Positions 25,881-35,100 of a DNA stretch of 64,000 nucleotides are shown here, one piece after another. The stretch is from Armatimonadota bacterium (GTDB lineage: Bacteria; Armatimonadota; Fimbriimonadia; Fimbriimonadales; Fimbriimonadaceae). The notes under the pieces are model-generated. The model searched no databases. It was not told the origin of the DNA and was given only the letters and a program-made list of their open reading frames with translations. The DNA is taken from contig WGMG01000001.1 of the NCBI GenBank assembly GCA_016125185.1, positions 667,623 through 731,622 on the forward strand. Direction: 5' to 3'. Position 1 is the first letter of the stretch; each line of letters starts with the position of its first letter. The position numbers and the translations under genes are program-made.

Positions 25881-26564
25881 CTAGGCCGCCTTCTTCTCTT
25901 TCTCGGGCCGGCCGAGATTGACCAGAACCAAGTTCTTCATTTTCGAACTGAACGCCGAGTGGATGACCATCAGCAGAATCGGAATCGCGATCGGACTGTA
26001 CATCGCGTAGTGCATGCTCTTGTACGCCAACGGAATGCTCGCGAGGAAGACGATCGGAATTGTGCCAATGCGCCACACAAAGAAGCTCTGCACCACCCGC
26101 GATGTCTGCTCCGTCATCAGGTCTGCCCGACAGCACTTCAGCCAAATGGACAGCATGCTGAGGCCCGCCACCGCGTTGTTGGTGGCGTACAAGAGCCAGG
26201 CGCTGGGCAAGGTCGGATTCCCGCTATGGATCGAGGTCGTCAGCGGCAGGATCGACACAAAGAACAGGAACGTGATGTTCTGCCACAACAGCGTGCCATT
26301 AAATTTACCGACATGGCGAAAAACGCGCTGATGAAGCATCCAAAAGCTGGCGATGATAAAGAAGGACAGCGTGTAGCCGAGCAGAGCTTGACTCTGAGAC
26401 TTTAGGTTGAACCAGAGGGCGGCATCGCTATCGGCATTGATGAATTTCGCGATGTCGAGCCGAAAAATAAGGAACGTCAAAACGATCGCAAAAACGCCGT
26501 CGCTGAGCGACCGCAAGCGCGATAGTTCCGTCCCCTCATCACGAAGATCGTGCTGTAATGCCAT
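25881..26564 (-). CDS. TMEM175-family potassium-channel-like membrane protein
   Basis: 227 residues. The first helix carries RLRSLSDGVFAIVLTFLIF, matching the RxxxFSDGVFAI selectivity signature of bacterial TMEM175 channels. About six transmembrane helices in total. ATG 26564 has GGGGGT just upstream; the slightly longer frame from 26579 is less likely. Bacterial members form homotetrameric K+-leak channels; the first-helix motif is complete here apart from L in place of F. Confidence 0.8.
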   Translation of the reverse strand: MALQHDLRDEGTELSRLRSLSDGVFAIVLTFLIFRLDIAKFINADSDAALWFNLKSQSQALLGYTLSFFIIASFWMLHQRVFRHVGKFNGTLLWQNITFLFFVSILPLTTSIHSGNPTLPSAWLLYATNNAVAGLSMLSIWLKCCRADLMTEQTSRVVQSFFVWRIGTIPIVFLASIPLAYKSMHYAMYSPIAIPILLMVIHSAFSSKMKNLVLVNLGRPEKEKKAA

Positions 26565-26664
26565 ATACCCCCGGAGCAAAAGCCTCCGTGTATTGGGTCG
26601 GGTGGAAAACTTTGGTTGCTCATGGCTCCGTCGGTGAGGTTAGATAAATCAGGAGCAAATACTG

Positions 26665-27336
26665 ATGTTAGCTTTACTAGCTGGTGTCATCGCGGGTTAC
26701 CAGACCTCGAAAATGGTGACGATGCAGCTAGTTTTGCTTCGTCCCGGCGAAAATTCGACGCCTCTCACGAAGAATCTTCAGGAGGTTGCGATGAAGCGAC
26801 ACCTGGAAGGATTAGAGGCCCTGTGGTCGGCGGGAAAGGCCGTTGCCGTGGGGCCAATGGAAGGCTCCGACTACGCTGGCTTGGCTGTCATGGACGTCAA
26901 TAGCGCCGACGAGGCAAAGGATCTGATGAAGGATGATCCGTTCGTCAAATCAGGGAGATTGAAGGTAGACGTATTGCCGTGGATGCTGGAAAACACCTTC
27001 CGTAAAGGCAAAAAGTTCCTCGATGTCGAGAAGGTCTACTTCGGCATCTTGGAGCGACCGGACAAAGCGCCCAGCTATCCTAACCAGAAATTGGAGGAAA
27101 TGCAGGCCGGGCACTTGGCCAATATTCAGAAAATGGCGAAAGACGGAATTCTTGCCGCCGCCGGACCGTTTCTATCGAATGAGAAGCGCCGAGGGGTGTT
27201 CGTTTTCTGCACCAATGACCTCAAGGTTATCCAAAAGGCGGTCGCCGTCGACCCCCTGATTCGAGCAAAGAGGCTAGAATTGAAGCTCTATCCGTGGTGG
27301 ACGAGCAAAGGTACGGTCGTTCCGTACAAACCATGA
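26665..27336 (+). CDS. Double YCII-domain protein
   Basis: 223 residues with a possible N-terminal hydrophobic segment (LALLAGVIAGY). Two tandem YCII-like ferredoxin folds are visible, roughly 18-110 and 115-215. Each has a beta strand, a long 'H-L-x-x-L/I-x-x-x-x-x-x-G' helix (RHLEGLEALWSAGKAVAVG; GHLANIQKMAKDGILAAAG) and a 'DPxxxxxRL' ending (DPFVKSGRL; DPLIRAKRL). YCII domains occur in chlorinated-compound and uncharacterised enzymes. CAGGAG lies nine nt before ATG. Confidence 0.75.
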   Translation: MLALLAGVIAGYQTSKMVTMQLVLLRPGENSTPLTKNLQEVAMKRHLEGLEALWSAGKAVAVGPMEGSDYAGLAVMDVNSADEAKDLMKDDPFVKSGRLKVDVLPWMLENTFRKGKKFLDVEKVYFGILERPDKAPSYPNQKLEEMQAGHLANIQKMAKDGILAAAGPFLSNEKRRGVFVFCTNDLKVIQKAVAVDPLIRAKRLELKLYPWWTSKGTVVPYKP

Positions 27337-27346
27337 ACAGGGAAAG

Positions 27347-28111
27347 ATGAATCAGAAGATTTACTGGGTGGGGATCGCGTCGATTTCGATGACGGCGCTA
27401 GGTTTTGGCATCGTCTACCCCCTCGCCTACGCCGCCAACCCGATCAACCAGCCGTTGGTCGAACAACAGGAATCCCGCGCCTCCGGCTTTACTATGCGCG
27501 GCGAGGCGCTCTACCAAAAGGACGCTAAGGCGAACCGCACCATCGTCGCCGCCCGAATGTTTGCCACCGGCCCAATGCACGATGACGAAGTCATTCGGAT
27601 GGAAGGCACATTTTCCCTCATCACCCCAAACGGTCAGGTCAAATCGTTCGGTCCGTCCACCTGGACGTTTTCGCCGAACCTCTACTCCGTCATGCCGGTG
27701 CAGAATGCTCCCTCCGGCTCAAAAGTAAAGATTGACGGCACGATCTACGTCTACCACCGCGAACTCATCAAATCCGAACGGGAAATCCTCCCAGATGGGT
27801 CCATCAAGCTGTACATGAACATCGGCTCCGTGACCTTCAGCAAGATTCCTAACTCGAATCCGGCTCAGATTTCCGTGGACTGCGAGAACCTCGGTTCCGT
27901 CCACCAGCACGGTCTTGAGCTCATGAGCGCGAATAACAAGACTGTGTCCAGCCGAATCCTGCTCTATGCAGGCAAACAAGTCGTCGAGCGGGAGAACCTG
28001 CCGTTCGTCGGTCGCAAAATCGGTATGGAGCCGTACGTGATTCGACAACTCATCCCTAAGCGAAGTGAGCCGGTCCACCTCGTGCTTCCGGTCCGCGATT
28101 TGGGCCGATAG
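27347..28111 (+). CDS. Secreted protein of unknown function
   Basis: 254 residues with a signal peptide (about 1-29, ending YAANP). Beta-rich body with GEALYQKDAKANRTIVAARMF and YVYHRELIKSEREILPDG; the C-terminus is basic. No family recognised. AGGGAAAG precedes the ATG, and it starts 11 nt after the YCII gene. It ends 22 nt before the Asp-box protein. Confidence 0.6.
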   Translation: MNQKIYWVGIASISMTALGFGIVYPLAYAANPINQPLVEQQESRASGFTMRGEALYQKDAKANRTIVAARMFATGPMHDDEVIRMEGTFSLITPNGQVKSFGPSTWTFSPNLYSVMPVQNAPSGSKVKIDGTIYVYHRELIKSEREILPDGSIKLYMNIGSVTFSKIPNSNPAQISVDCENLGSVHQHGLELMSANNKTVSSRILLYAGKQVVERENLPFVGRKIGMEPYVIRQLIPKRSEPVHLVLPVRDLGR

Positions 28112-28120
28112 CGATCTTGG

Positions 28121-28126
28121 TAATAT
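28121..28126 (+). promoter_or_regulatory. -10-like box TAATAT, 7 nt before GTG 28134
   Basis: TAATAT-CGCTTTA-GTG with no Shine-Dalgarno sequence. The box supports GTG 28134 as the start of the Asp-box protein. Confidence 0.5.
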
Positions 28127-28133
28127 CGCTTTA

Positions 28134-31079
28134 GTGATTTCTCAGAAGAGCCTCCTGCTGGCGCTCATGCTCGCCGGCTCCTCATTGTCGTTCGGCCAAT
28201 CGCCGGACCAGTACAAGGGTCTCGAATGGCGCTTCGTTGGCCCATTTCGAGGCGGCCGCTCGCTTGCGGTGGCAGGCTCCCCCCAGCGTCCCAAGGAGTA
28301 CTACTTCGGCGCGACCGGCGGCGGAATCTGGAAGACCACCGACGGTGGCGATAACTGGTCGCCCGTCTCCGATGGCTCCCTCGGCTCATCCTCGGTGGGT
28401 GCCATCGCGATTGCTCCGTCCAATCCCGACGTCATTTACGCTGGCACCGGCGAACGCGACATTCGCGGCGACATTTCCGAAGGCGACGGAATCTACAAGA
28501 GTTCTGATGGAGGTAAGACCTGGTCGCACATCGGCCTCGAAGCGACTCGAACCATCTCCCGCATCGTCGTCGATCCCAAAGACCCCAACACCGTGTGGGT
28601 AGCCGCTCTTGGCCATGTGTATGGCAAGAGCACAGAGCGGGGAATCTACAAGTCCACCGATGGCGGCGCGACCTGGCACCACGTCTTCTTCTCCACCGAC
28701 CATACCGGGGCCGTTGATCTCGTCGTCGATCCGAACCACCCCAACATCCTCCTAGCCTCGTTTTGGGACGCCTGGCGCACCCCCTATTCGCTGAACTCCG
28801 GCGGACCCAATAGCGGCATGTACAAGTCCGAGGACGGCGGCGACACCTGGACGGATATCAGCCGCAACGAGGGGTTGCCCAAAGACACACTCGGGAAGAT
28901 TGGCCTTTCGATTTCTCCAGTCGATTCCAACCGCTACTGGGCCATCGTCGAGGCGCAGGACGGCGGCCTCTTCTGCTCCGATGACGCCGGCAAGACCTGG
29001 CGCAAGGTCAACGAGGACCGAAACTGGCGACAGCGGGCGTGGTACTACACCCACGTTTACGCCGACCCGAAGGACAAAGAAACCGTCTACGTGCTAAACG
29101 TCGGATGGGGTCGCTCCACCAACGGCGGCAAAACCTTCTCGAACCTTCGCCCGCCCCACGGCGACAACCACGATCTTTGGATCGCCCCGGATGATCCCCA
29201 ACGGATGATCGAGGCGAACGATGGCGGCGCGACCATCACCGCCGACGGTGGCAAAACCTTCAGCGCACTCGAAATGCCGACCGCGCAGTTCTACCACGTC
29301 TCCGCCGACAACGCCTTCCCATACAACATCCTCGGTGCTCAACAGGACAACAGCACCGTCCGCATCGCCAGCCGAACCTTTGGCCGAGGCATCACCAAGG
29401 ACGACTGGACCAGCACGGCTGGCGGCGAATCGGGCTATGTCACACCGAAACCCGATGATCCCGACATCGTCTTCGGCGGAAGCTACGGCGGCGATCTCTC
29501 GTGGTACAACCACCGCACAAAGGTCTCTCGTGCCATTGACCCCTGGCCCGATAACCCGATGGGCCATGGAGCCGAAGACCTCGACTACCGCTTCCAGTGG
29601 ACCTACCCGATCGTTTTTTCGCCCAACGATCCGAACCTGATCTACACCTGCTCACAGTACGTGATGACCAGCCACGACATGGGCCAAAGCTGGAAGAAGA
29701 TCAGCCCCGACCTGACGCGGAACGACAAGTCCACTCTCGGCTCCTCGGGTGGGCCGATCACAAAAGACAACACCAGCGTGGAGTACTACGGAACCGTGTT
29801 CACCGTGGCCGAGTCGCCCAAGCGCCGAGGAGTGATTTGGGCCGGTTCGGACGATGGATTGATCCACGTGACGATGGACGGGGGTAAGCACTGGACCGAT
29901 GTCACGCCGCCGCAGATGCCCAAGTGGGGTCTCGTCAGTATGATCGATCCGTCGCCGTTCGATGCCGGGACTGCCTACGCCGCCGTCGACAACCACGAAA
30001 GCGATGATTACCAGCCGTACGCCTACAAGACAACCGACTATGGCAAAACTTGGACTCCGATCACGACCGGAATCCCGAAGGACACCTTCGTTCGAGTCGT
30101 GCGCGAGGACCACAAGCAGAAGAATCTGCTCTACGCAGGTACCGAGAACGGCGTCTATGTCAGCTTCAATGGCGGCTCGTCCTGGCAATCCCTGCAGAAC
30201 AATCTGCCCGTGACGCCCGTGCACGATCTGATCTGGAAAGACAACGATCTGGTGATCGCAACCCACGGGCGCGGCTTCTGGATTCTCGATGACATCTCCT
30301 CGCTTCAGCAATTGGCCCAGAAAGGCGACAACGCTACGCGTCTGTTCACGCCCCGCGACGCCTATCCGGTGTCGTACGGCGGTCGGGGCGATAGCAAGTC
30401 TGGCATGAACCCGCCCAGCGGATTGGTGATCGATTGCTACTTGGCCCAACCGGTCAAGTCTCTGAAATTCCAGATCACCGACCCGAAAGGAAACGTCGTC
30501 CAAACCGTCGAAAGCGGTGCATCCGAAGCTGGGTTCCACCGCACTAGCACCTTCCTGCGCTATCGCTCGTTCTCGATGCCGAGCGGCATGATCCTATGGT
30601 CGGGCTTCCCGTCGCCCATCACGGCTCCGCCAGGAACGTACAAGCTGACGATGACTGCCGACGGCCAGACCTTCTCGACCGACTTCCGCTGGTCGAAGGA
30701 CCCGCGCACGACGGCGAGCGACGCCGACCTGCAGGAGAAATTCCGATTCCAGATGGAGATCGTCGCCAAGATCGATCAGGCTCACAAGGCGCTGGCCGAC
30801 ATCAAGAAGGCGAAGGAAGAGCGAGGCGACAAGGCCGATCCGAAATGGCTGGCCGACATAACCGCCGTCGAAGAAGCGATCTACCAGACCAAAAATAAAA
30901 GCGGCCAGGATCCCCTCAACTATCCGATCCGTCTCAATGACAAGCTCGCGGGTGTCTTCAGCAACGTGTCGGGTGGCAATTTCCGGCCCACCAGCCAGTC
31001 GTACGAAGTCTTCAAGATGCTCTCGAAGAAGCTCGACGAACAATTGACCAAGCTCGCGGTTCTGCTCAAACAGAAATAA
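28134..31079 (+). CDS. Large secreted Asp-box (BNR/VPS10-like) beta-propeller protein
   Basis: 981 residues from GTG 28134, which is followed directly by a signal peptide (LLLALMLAGSSLSFGQ). An ATG at 28065 lies within the previous gene and is unlikely. At least ten Asp-box-type repeats can be seen, e.g. KTTDGGDNW, KSSDGGKTW, KSTDGGATW, KSEDGGDTW, CSDDAGKTW, TSHDMGQSW, VTMDGGKHW, KTTDYGKTW and VSFNGGSSW. They are spread over the first 700 residues and fit two seven-bladed propellers, as in sortilin-like and xyloglucanase-like proteins. The last 200 residues hold a beta domain and a charged helical region. No catalytic residues are evident; a glycan- or protein-binding role is possible. Confidence 0.85.
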   Translation: MISQKSLLLALMLAGSSLSFGQSPDQYKGLEWRFVGPFRGGRSLAVAGSPQRPKEYYFGATGGGIWKTTDGGDNWSPVSDGSLGSSSVGAIAIAPSNPDVIYAGTGERDIRGDISEGDGIYKSSDGGKTWSHIGLEATRTISRIVVDPKDPNTVWVAALGHVYGKSTERGIYKSTDGGATWHHVFFSTDHTGAVDLVVDPNHPNILLASFWDAWRTPYSLNSGGPNSGMYKSEDGGDTWTDISRNEGLPKDTLGKIGLSISPVDSNRYWAIVEAQDGGLFCSDDAGKTWRKVNEDRNWRQRAWYYTHVYADPKDKETVYVLNVGWGRSTNGGKTFSNLRPPHGDNHDLWIAPDDPQRMIEANDGGATITADGGKTFSALEMPTAQFYHVSADNAFPYNILGAQQDNSTVRIASRTFGRGITKDDWTSTAGGESGYVTPKPDDPDIVFGGSYGGDLSWYNHRTKVSRAIDPWPDNPMGHGAEDLDYRFQWTYPIVFSPNDPNLIYTCSQYVMTSHDMGQSWKKISPDLTRNDKSTLGSSGGPITKDNTSVEYYGTVFTVAESPKRRGVIWAGSDDGLIHVTMDGGKHWTDVTPPQMPKWGLVSMIDPSPFDAGTAYAAVDNHESDDYQPYAYKTTDYGKTWTPITTGIPKDTFVRVVREDHKQKNLLYAGTENGVYVSFNGGSSWQSLQNNLPVTPVHDLIWKDNDLVIATHGRGFWILDDISSLQQLAQKGDNATRLFTPRDAYPVSYGGRGDSKSGMNPPSGLVIDCYLAQPVKSLKFQITDPKGNVVQTVESGASEAGFHRTSTFLRYRSFSMPSGMILWSGFPSPITAPPGTYKLTMTADGQTFSTDFRWSKDPRTTASDADLQEKFRFQMEIVAKIDQAHKALADIKKAKEERGDKADPKWLADITAVEEAIYQTKNKSGQDPLNYPIRLNDKLAGVFSNVSGGNFRPTSQSYEVFKMLSKKLDEQLTKLAVLLKQK

Positions 31080-31091
31080 TCCGCTGACTTT

Positions 31092-31134
31092 GGACGGACC
31101 GGTTGCGTAGGTAAAGTAACGCAATGGTCCGTCC
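31092..31134 (+). repeat. Inverted repeat spanning the start codon of the PQQ dehydrogenase gene
   Basis: GGACGGACC (31092-31100) pairs with GGTCCGTCC (31126-31134); inside it TTGCGT (31103-31108) pairs with ACGCAA (31119-31124). The ATG at 31124 is inside the stem. It may terminate the upstream transcript, act as an operator, or hide the start codon in a read-through mRNA. Confidence 0.6.
31112..31117 (+). promoter_or_regulatory. -10-like box TAAAGT, 6 nt before ATG 31124
   Basis: TANNNT box with leaderless spacing. If used, the transcript would start near the ATG and the left arm of the surrounding inverted repeat would not be in that mRNA. Confidence 0.35.
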
Positions 31135-32620
31135 GATTTATGTCTTTGCCGGTCTGGCAACCGTTATTTCTTGTTCGTCGTTTGTTGGGGGTACTAAATC
31201 TCAGGCTGACCAGCAAAAAAGCGATTACGAAAAGAGTACTAAAGTTAAACGCAGTGGCGTGAATGTCACTCAACTTTATAACGATACTTGTGCCAAATGT
31301 CACGGCGTTAACGCCGAGGGCGGCGGTGGCGGCACCCAATCCCTTCTCACCGTCGACAAGTTCGACGAGAAGTGGGACAAGCCGTTTTTCGACGCCACTC
31401 GCAACGGCGTTCCGACGATGGGAATGGAGGCCTACGGCGACACGATGTCGGACCAAGAAGTCTGGGCCCTGGTCGTCCACATTCGAGAGCTTCAATACAA
31501 GGCGATCCGCCCAATGACTGCGCCGAAAAACACGAACGGCGTTTTCCAAACTCAGTACTACAAATATCGGATAGAAACCGTGGTCGATAAGGACCAAGGA
31601 TTGAAGACACCTTGGTGTACGGCTTGGCTCCCCGACGGCACCATGCTCGTTACCAATCGCTCGGGCTACCTCACCGTGGTCAAGGGTGGCAAAGTCGTGT
31701 CGAGGGTCGACAATTTGCCCGCTTCAACGGAAATCGGCCAGGGCGGCCTGATGGAGGTTGCGGTTCACCCAGACTACGCCAAAAACGGCTGGATATACCT
31801 GACCGTTGCCGATCCCAAAGAAGGAAACCGCCGAGAAGCGTTCACCCGCACGTATCGTGGCCGCCTCAAATTTGATGGCGACAAAGTAACCTGGACCGAC
31901 CAGCAGGACATCTTCAAGGTGCCGATCGACAACTACAATGGGTCGGGCATCCACTACGGCGGCAAAATCGTCTTCGACGGCAAGGGTCACATTTTCATCA
32001 CTCAGGGTGAGCGCGGCAACGGACCCCTGGCCCAACGCCTCGACAAGCCAAACGGCAAAATCTTCCGCCTAAACGAAGACGGGTCGATCCCCAAGGACAA
32101 TCCCTTTGTGAATACTCCCGGCGCGATCCCCGCGATCTGGACCTACGGCCATCGCAACCCGCAGGGGCTGGCGATGGATGACAAAGGCGACTTGTACGAC
32201 ACCGAGCACGCACCCCGTGGCGGCGACGAACTCAACCACATCGTTCCCGGCACGAATTACGGTTGGCCGGTGATCACCTTCGGCATCAACTATAACGACT
32301 CGTCGTTAGAGGTGCCCTGGCCGACCGCCGATCAGAAGTTCAAAATGCCGATCACTCGATGGTTGCCGTCCAGCGCCACGTCTGGCCTGCGCGTGTACAA
32401 AGGGTCGCCCTTCTCCAAGTGGAACGGCGACCTGTTGGCCGGTGGTCTAGCTGGCAAAGTGATCGACCGTGTCAGGGTGAAGAACGAGAAAGTGGTCGAG
32501 CGAGAAACGATTTTGTTCAACCTTGGCCGAGTTCGCGACATCGCCATCGGACCGGATGGTTTCGTGTACGTGACCGTCAATGAACCCGATATCGTCGTCC
32601 GCCTTGTGCCAGTCCAGTAG
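31124..32620 (+). CDS. Cytochrome c-linked PQQ-dependent sugar dehydrogenase
   Basis: 498 residues. Signal peptide, then a class-I cytochrome c domain with C56-A-K-C59-H60 and a distal Met in MGMEAYGD. A six-bladed soluble aldose/glucose-dehydrogenase-type propeller follows: TPWCTAWLPDGTMLVTNR, GGLMEVAVHPDY, YGHRNPQGLAMD, EHAPRGGDELN and YGWPVITFG. Oxidises aldoses in the periplasm and passes electrons to its own haem. PQQ synthesis genes are not in the window. The next gene is convergent. Confidence 0.9.
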   Translation: MVRPIYVFAGLATVISCSSFVGGTKSQADQQKSDYEKSTKVKRSGVNVTQLYNDTCAKCHGVNAEGGGGGTQSLLTVDKFDEKWDKPFFDATRNGVPTMGMEAYGDTMSDQEVWALVVHIRELQYKAIRPMTAPKNTNGVFQTQYYKYRIETVVDKDQGLKTPWCTAWLPDGTMLVTNRSGYLTVVKGGKVVSRVDNLPASTEIGQGGLMEVAVHPDYAKNGWIYLTVADPKEGNRREAFTRTYRGRLKFDGDKVTWTDQQDIFKVPIDNYNGSGIHYGGKIVFDGKGHIFITQGERGNGPLAQRLDKPNGKIFRLNEDGSIPKDNPFVNTPGAIPAIWTYGHRNPQGLAMDDKGDLYDTEHAPRGGDELNHIVPGTNYGWPVITFGINYNDSSLEVPWPTADQKFKMPITRWLPSSATSGLRVYKGSPFSKWNGDLLAGGLAGKVIDRVRVKNEKVVERETILFNLGRVRDIAIGPDGFVYVTVNEPDIVVRLVPVQ

Positions 32621-32675
32621 ACATCAAATCTCTTCAATCCGATCAAACAAAAGCGACTTGCTTACCGCAACGGAC

Positions 32676-32848
32676 GATCCCGGAGGGATCGCAGAAGGTA
32701 GCCAGGGTGTCGAAGCGACCGAAGGAAGCGTAGACCCCTGGAAAGCTCGTTACAAACAAGAGTCCGAGGAGCGAAGTCGAAGACCCCGCCGAGCAAAGCG
32801 AGGCAATTGGAGCGAAGCGGAATCGGGGCGACCCCGCCATTATGGCGG
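32676..32848. repeat. Structured intergenic repeat-like element
   Basis: Non-coding stretch between convergent genes built of nested short palindromes. These are GATCCC-GGA-GGGATC (32676-32690), a CCAGGG...CCCTGG pair, CGGGG-CGA-CCCCG (32824-32836) and CCGCCA-TTA-TGGCGG (32834-32848), plus several GAGCGAAGC-like units. The organisation resembles dispersed GC-rich intergenic elements of Planctomycetes and Verrucomicrobia. The end hairpins may also terminate both flanking transcripts. Confidence 0.5.
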
Positions 32849-32868
32849 CAGAATTTGACGAGCGTCAG

Positions 32869-33735
32869 TCAAGCCTTACCCTTCGGATGCGCCTTCTGAA
32901 CCGTTTCGTGTAGGCGCTCGATGCTGACGTGCGTGTAAATCTGCGTCGTCGCCAGGCTAGAATGACCTAACAACTGCTGAACCGTCTTCAAGTCGGCGCC
33001 CCCGTCCAGCAGGTGCGTCGCAAACGTATGCCGCAACGTGTGCGGCGACGTCTCCGGCGGCAAACCGACCGCCAGAGCCCATCGCTTCACGATCTTCTGA
33101 ACCGTGCGCGTCGTTAACCGCCCACCCTTATCATTCGTGAACAAAGCGTCGTTCGCCACCGGCAAAACCCGCTCACCCTCGACGTATTCCTGCACCGCCC
33201 GTGCCGCCGCCCCGCCGAAGAAGGTGATCCGCTCCTTGTCGCCCTTACCGATAACCCGAACCGAGTTATCCGAGAAATTGAGGTCACCAAGTTCGAGGCC
33301 GATCGTCTCGGCCGCCCGAAGACCCGCCGAATAGATCAGCTCCAAAATCGCGCGATCCCGCTTCGGCGTTCGTCCCACGTCCCCCTGATCAAGCAAATCG
33401 ACGGTCTGCGGCTGGTTCAGGCTTTTGGGCAGGTTTCGACGACGGAACGGAGCTTCCAACGGCTCGGTGGGGTCCCGGTCGATCACCTCCGAAACGCGAA
33501 GGTACTTGGCGAACGTCCGCAGCGTCGATAGCTTTCGCGCCCGAGTGCGCGGACTCCCACCATGCTTGCGCAGAAATCGCCGCAGCGTCTCGGTGTCGAA
33601 CGAAAACTCGCCGTCCGTGAACTCGGCAAGCTGACTCAGGTCGGCCCCGTACGCGCGAACCGTCGCTTCCGAACGCCTTGCGCGCAGATGGTCGAGAAAA
33701 TGCTGGATGTGTTGGTCCATTCCCTTCTCGGCCAT
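32869..33735 (-). CDS. Xer-type tyrosine recombinase
   Basis: 288 residues. N-terminal SAM-like core-binding domain, then the catalytic domain with R140 (SAGLRAAE), K164 (IGKGDKER), H232 and R235 (SPHTLRHTFATHLL), H258 (LGHSS) and Y267 (QIYTHV). Length and single-domain layout fit XerC/XerD, which resolve chromosome dimers at dif with FtsK. Whether it is XerC, XerD or a single XerH/A-type enzyme cannot be told. ATG 33735 is preceded 6 nt by TAAACT. Confidence 0.92.
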   Translation of the reverse strand: MAEKGMDQHIQHFLDHLRARRSEATVRAYGADLSQLAEFTDGEFSFDTETLRRFLRKHGGSPRTRARKLSTLRTFAKYLRVSEVIDRDPTEPLEAPFRRRNLPKSLNQPQTVDLLDQGDVGRTPKRDRAILELIYSAGLRAAETIGLELGDLNFSDNSVRVIGKGDKERITFFGGAAARAVQEYVEGERVLPVANDALFTNDKGGRLTTRTVQKIVKRWALAVGLPPETSPHTLRHTFATHLLDGGADLKTVQQLLGHSSLATTQIYTHVSIERLHETVQKAHPKGKA

Positions 33736-33741
33736 GAAGTT

Positions 33742-33747
33742 AGTTTA
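33742..33747 (-). promoter_or_regulatory. -10-like box TAAACT, 6 nt before xer ATG
   Basis: TAAACT-AACTTC-ATG; no Shine-Dalgarno sequence. Together with the hairpin just upstream it suggests the recombinase is transcribed separately from fabF. Confidence 0.5.
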
Positions 33748-33785
33748 GCCGTGCCAGAAACCTACTCGCGGCGAAGAACAAATTT

Positions 33786-33806
33786 CCCCTCCAAGGATTG
33801 GAGGGG
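33786..33806 (-). terminator. Hairpin between fabF and the Xer gene
   Basis: CCCCTCCAA (33786-33794) and TTGGAGGGG (33798-33806) form a 9-bp stem with a 3-nt loop. On the minus strand it is followed by AAATTTGTT, a weak terminator tail for the acpP-fabF transcript. Confidence 0.55.
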
Positions 33807-33834
33807 TGGATGAGACTACCTGCCGACTAGAAAA

Positions 33835-35100
33835 TCAGCCCTTCGTCATGATCAGCGACACGTTATGTCCGCCGAACCCGAACGAATTGTTCAGCACATA
33901 GGTCAATTCTCGCTTCTGAGCCACGTTCGGAACGTGGTTCAGGTCGCACGCCGGATCAGGATTCTCCAGGTTGATCGTCGGTGGCATAACGCCATCTCGC
34001 ATCGCCAGGATGCAGATCAGCGACTCGATCGCGCCCGCCGCGCCGAGCGTATGCCCGTGCATCGACTTCGTCGAACTCATCGCCAGCTTGTAGGCATGAT
34101 CGCCAAAAACCTTCTTCACCGCCGAGACCTCCATCGGATCGCCAACCGGCGTCGAAGTGCCATGAGCGTTGATGTAGTCGATCTGCTCTGGCTGAAGCTT
34201 CGCCTTGCGAAGCGCCATCGTCATCGACTTTGCCGCGCCGCGTCCTTCGGGGTGGGGAGATGTGATGTGGTAAGCATCGGCCGACATACCGTAGCCGATG
34301 ATCTCGGCATAAATCTTCGCGCCTCTAGCGATCGCGTGGTCGCGATCCTCCAAGACCAAAACTGCTGAGCCTTCGCCCATCACAAATCCGTCTCGGTCGA
34401 CATCGAACGGCCGCGAGGCCCGCAGGGGTTCGTCGTTTCGGTTCGTCATGGCTCGGCAAGCGCAGAATCCCGCGATGCCGATGTCGTTTATCGCCGCTTC
34501 GGTGCCGCCCGCAAGCATCGCGACGGCGTCGCCGCGCTTGATCATTTCGTACGAATCGCCGATGGCGTTCGCCCCGGTCGAGCAGGCGGAAACCACGGTG
34601 TGGTTCGGCCCGCGCAAATCGTTGATGATCGAGACCATGCCGCTAGCCATGTCCGCGATCATGTAGGGAACAAAGAACGGCGACACGCGATCCGGCTTTC
34701 CGCCGTGAATGAACGCGGTGTTGTCGTACATGATCCCCAACCCGCCGACGCCGGTGCCGATGAGCACACCGAATTCATTTCGGAGGTCCTCGGTCAGCTC
34801 GATCCCCGAATCGTCGAGGGCCTGTCGGGCGGAGGCAATGGCAAAATGGATGAACTTATCCATTCGCCGGGCATCCTTCTTTTCGAAGTTTTCACAGTAC
34901 CAGTCTTCGATGTTGAAGTCAGGCACTTCGGCCGCGACCTGCGTGGCATACGGGGTCGGGTCGATGTTGGTAATCCGGCGTACCCCAGACTCGCCGGCGA
35001 CGACTCGGGGCCAAAAGACGTCTACACCGGTGCCGAGCGGAGTGACCGCACCGACGCCGGTAACAACGACACGCCCGGATGGTTCGGGCGGAAAGCTCAT
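33835..35100 (-). CDS. fabF: Beta-ketoacyl-ACP synthase II
   Basis: 421 residues. Elongating condensing enzyme of type II fatty-acid synthesis. The Cys-His-His triad is complete: C173 in VVSACSTGANAIG, H in NAHGTSTPVGD and H in MHGHTLGAAGA. The ATG overlaps the acpP stop as TAATG, giving tight coupling with its carrier protein. Confidence 0.96.
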   Translation of the reverse strand: MSFPPEPSGRVVVTGVGAVTPLGTGVDVFWPRVVAGESGVRRITNIDPTPYATQVAAEVPDFNIEDWYCENFEKKDARRMDKFIHFAIASARQALDDSGIELTEDLRNEFGVLIGTGVGGLGIMYDNTAFIHGGKPDRVSPFFVPYMIADMASGMVSIINDLRGPNHTVVSACSTGANAIGDSYEMIKRGDAVAMLAGGTEAAINDIGIAGFCACRAMTNRNDEPLRASRPFDVDRDGFVMGEGSAVLVLEDRDHAIARGAKIYAEIIGYGMSADAYHITSPHPEGRGAAKSMTMALRKAKLQPEQIDYINAHGTSTPVGDPMEVSAVKKVFGDHAYKLAMSSTKSMHGHTLGAAGAIESLICILAMRDGVMPPTINLENPDPACDLNHVPNVAQKRELTYVLNNSFGFGGHNVSLIMTKG

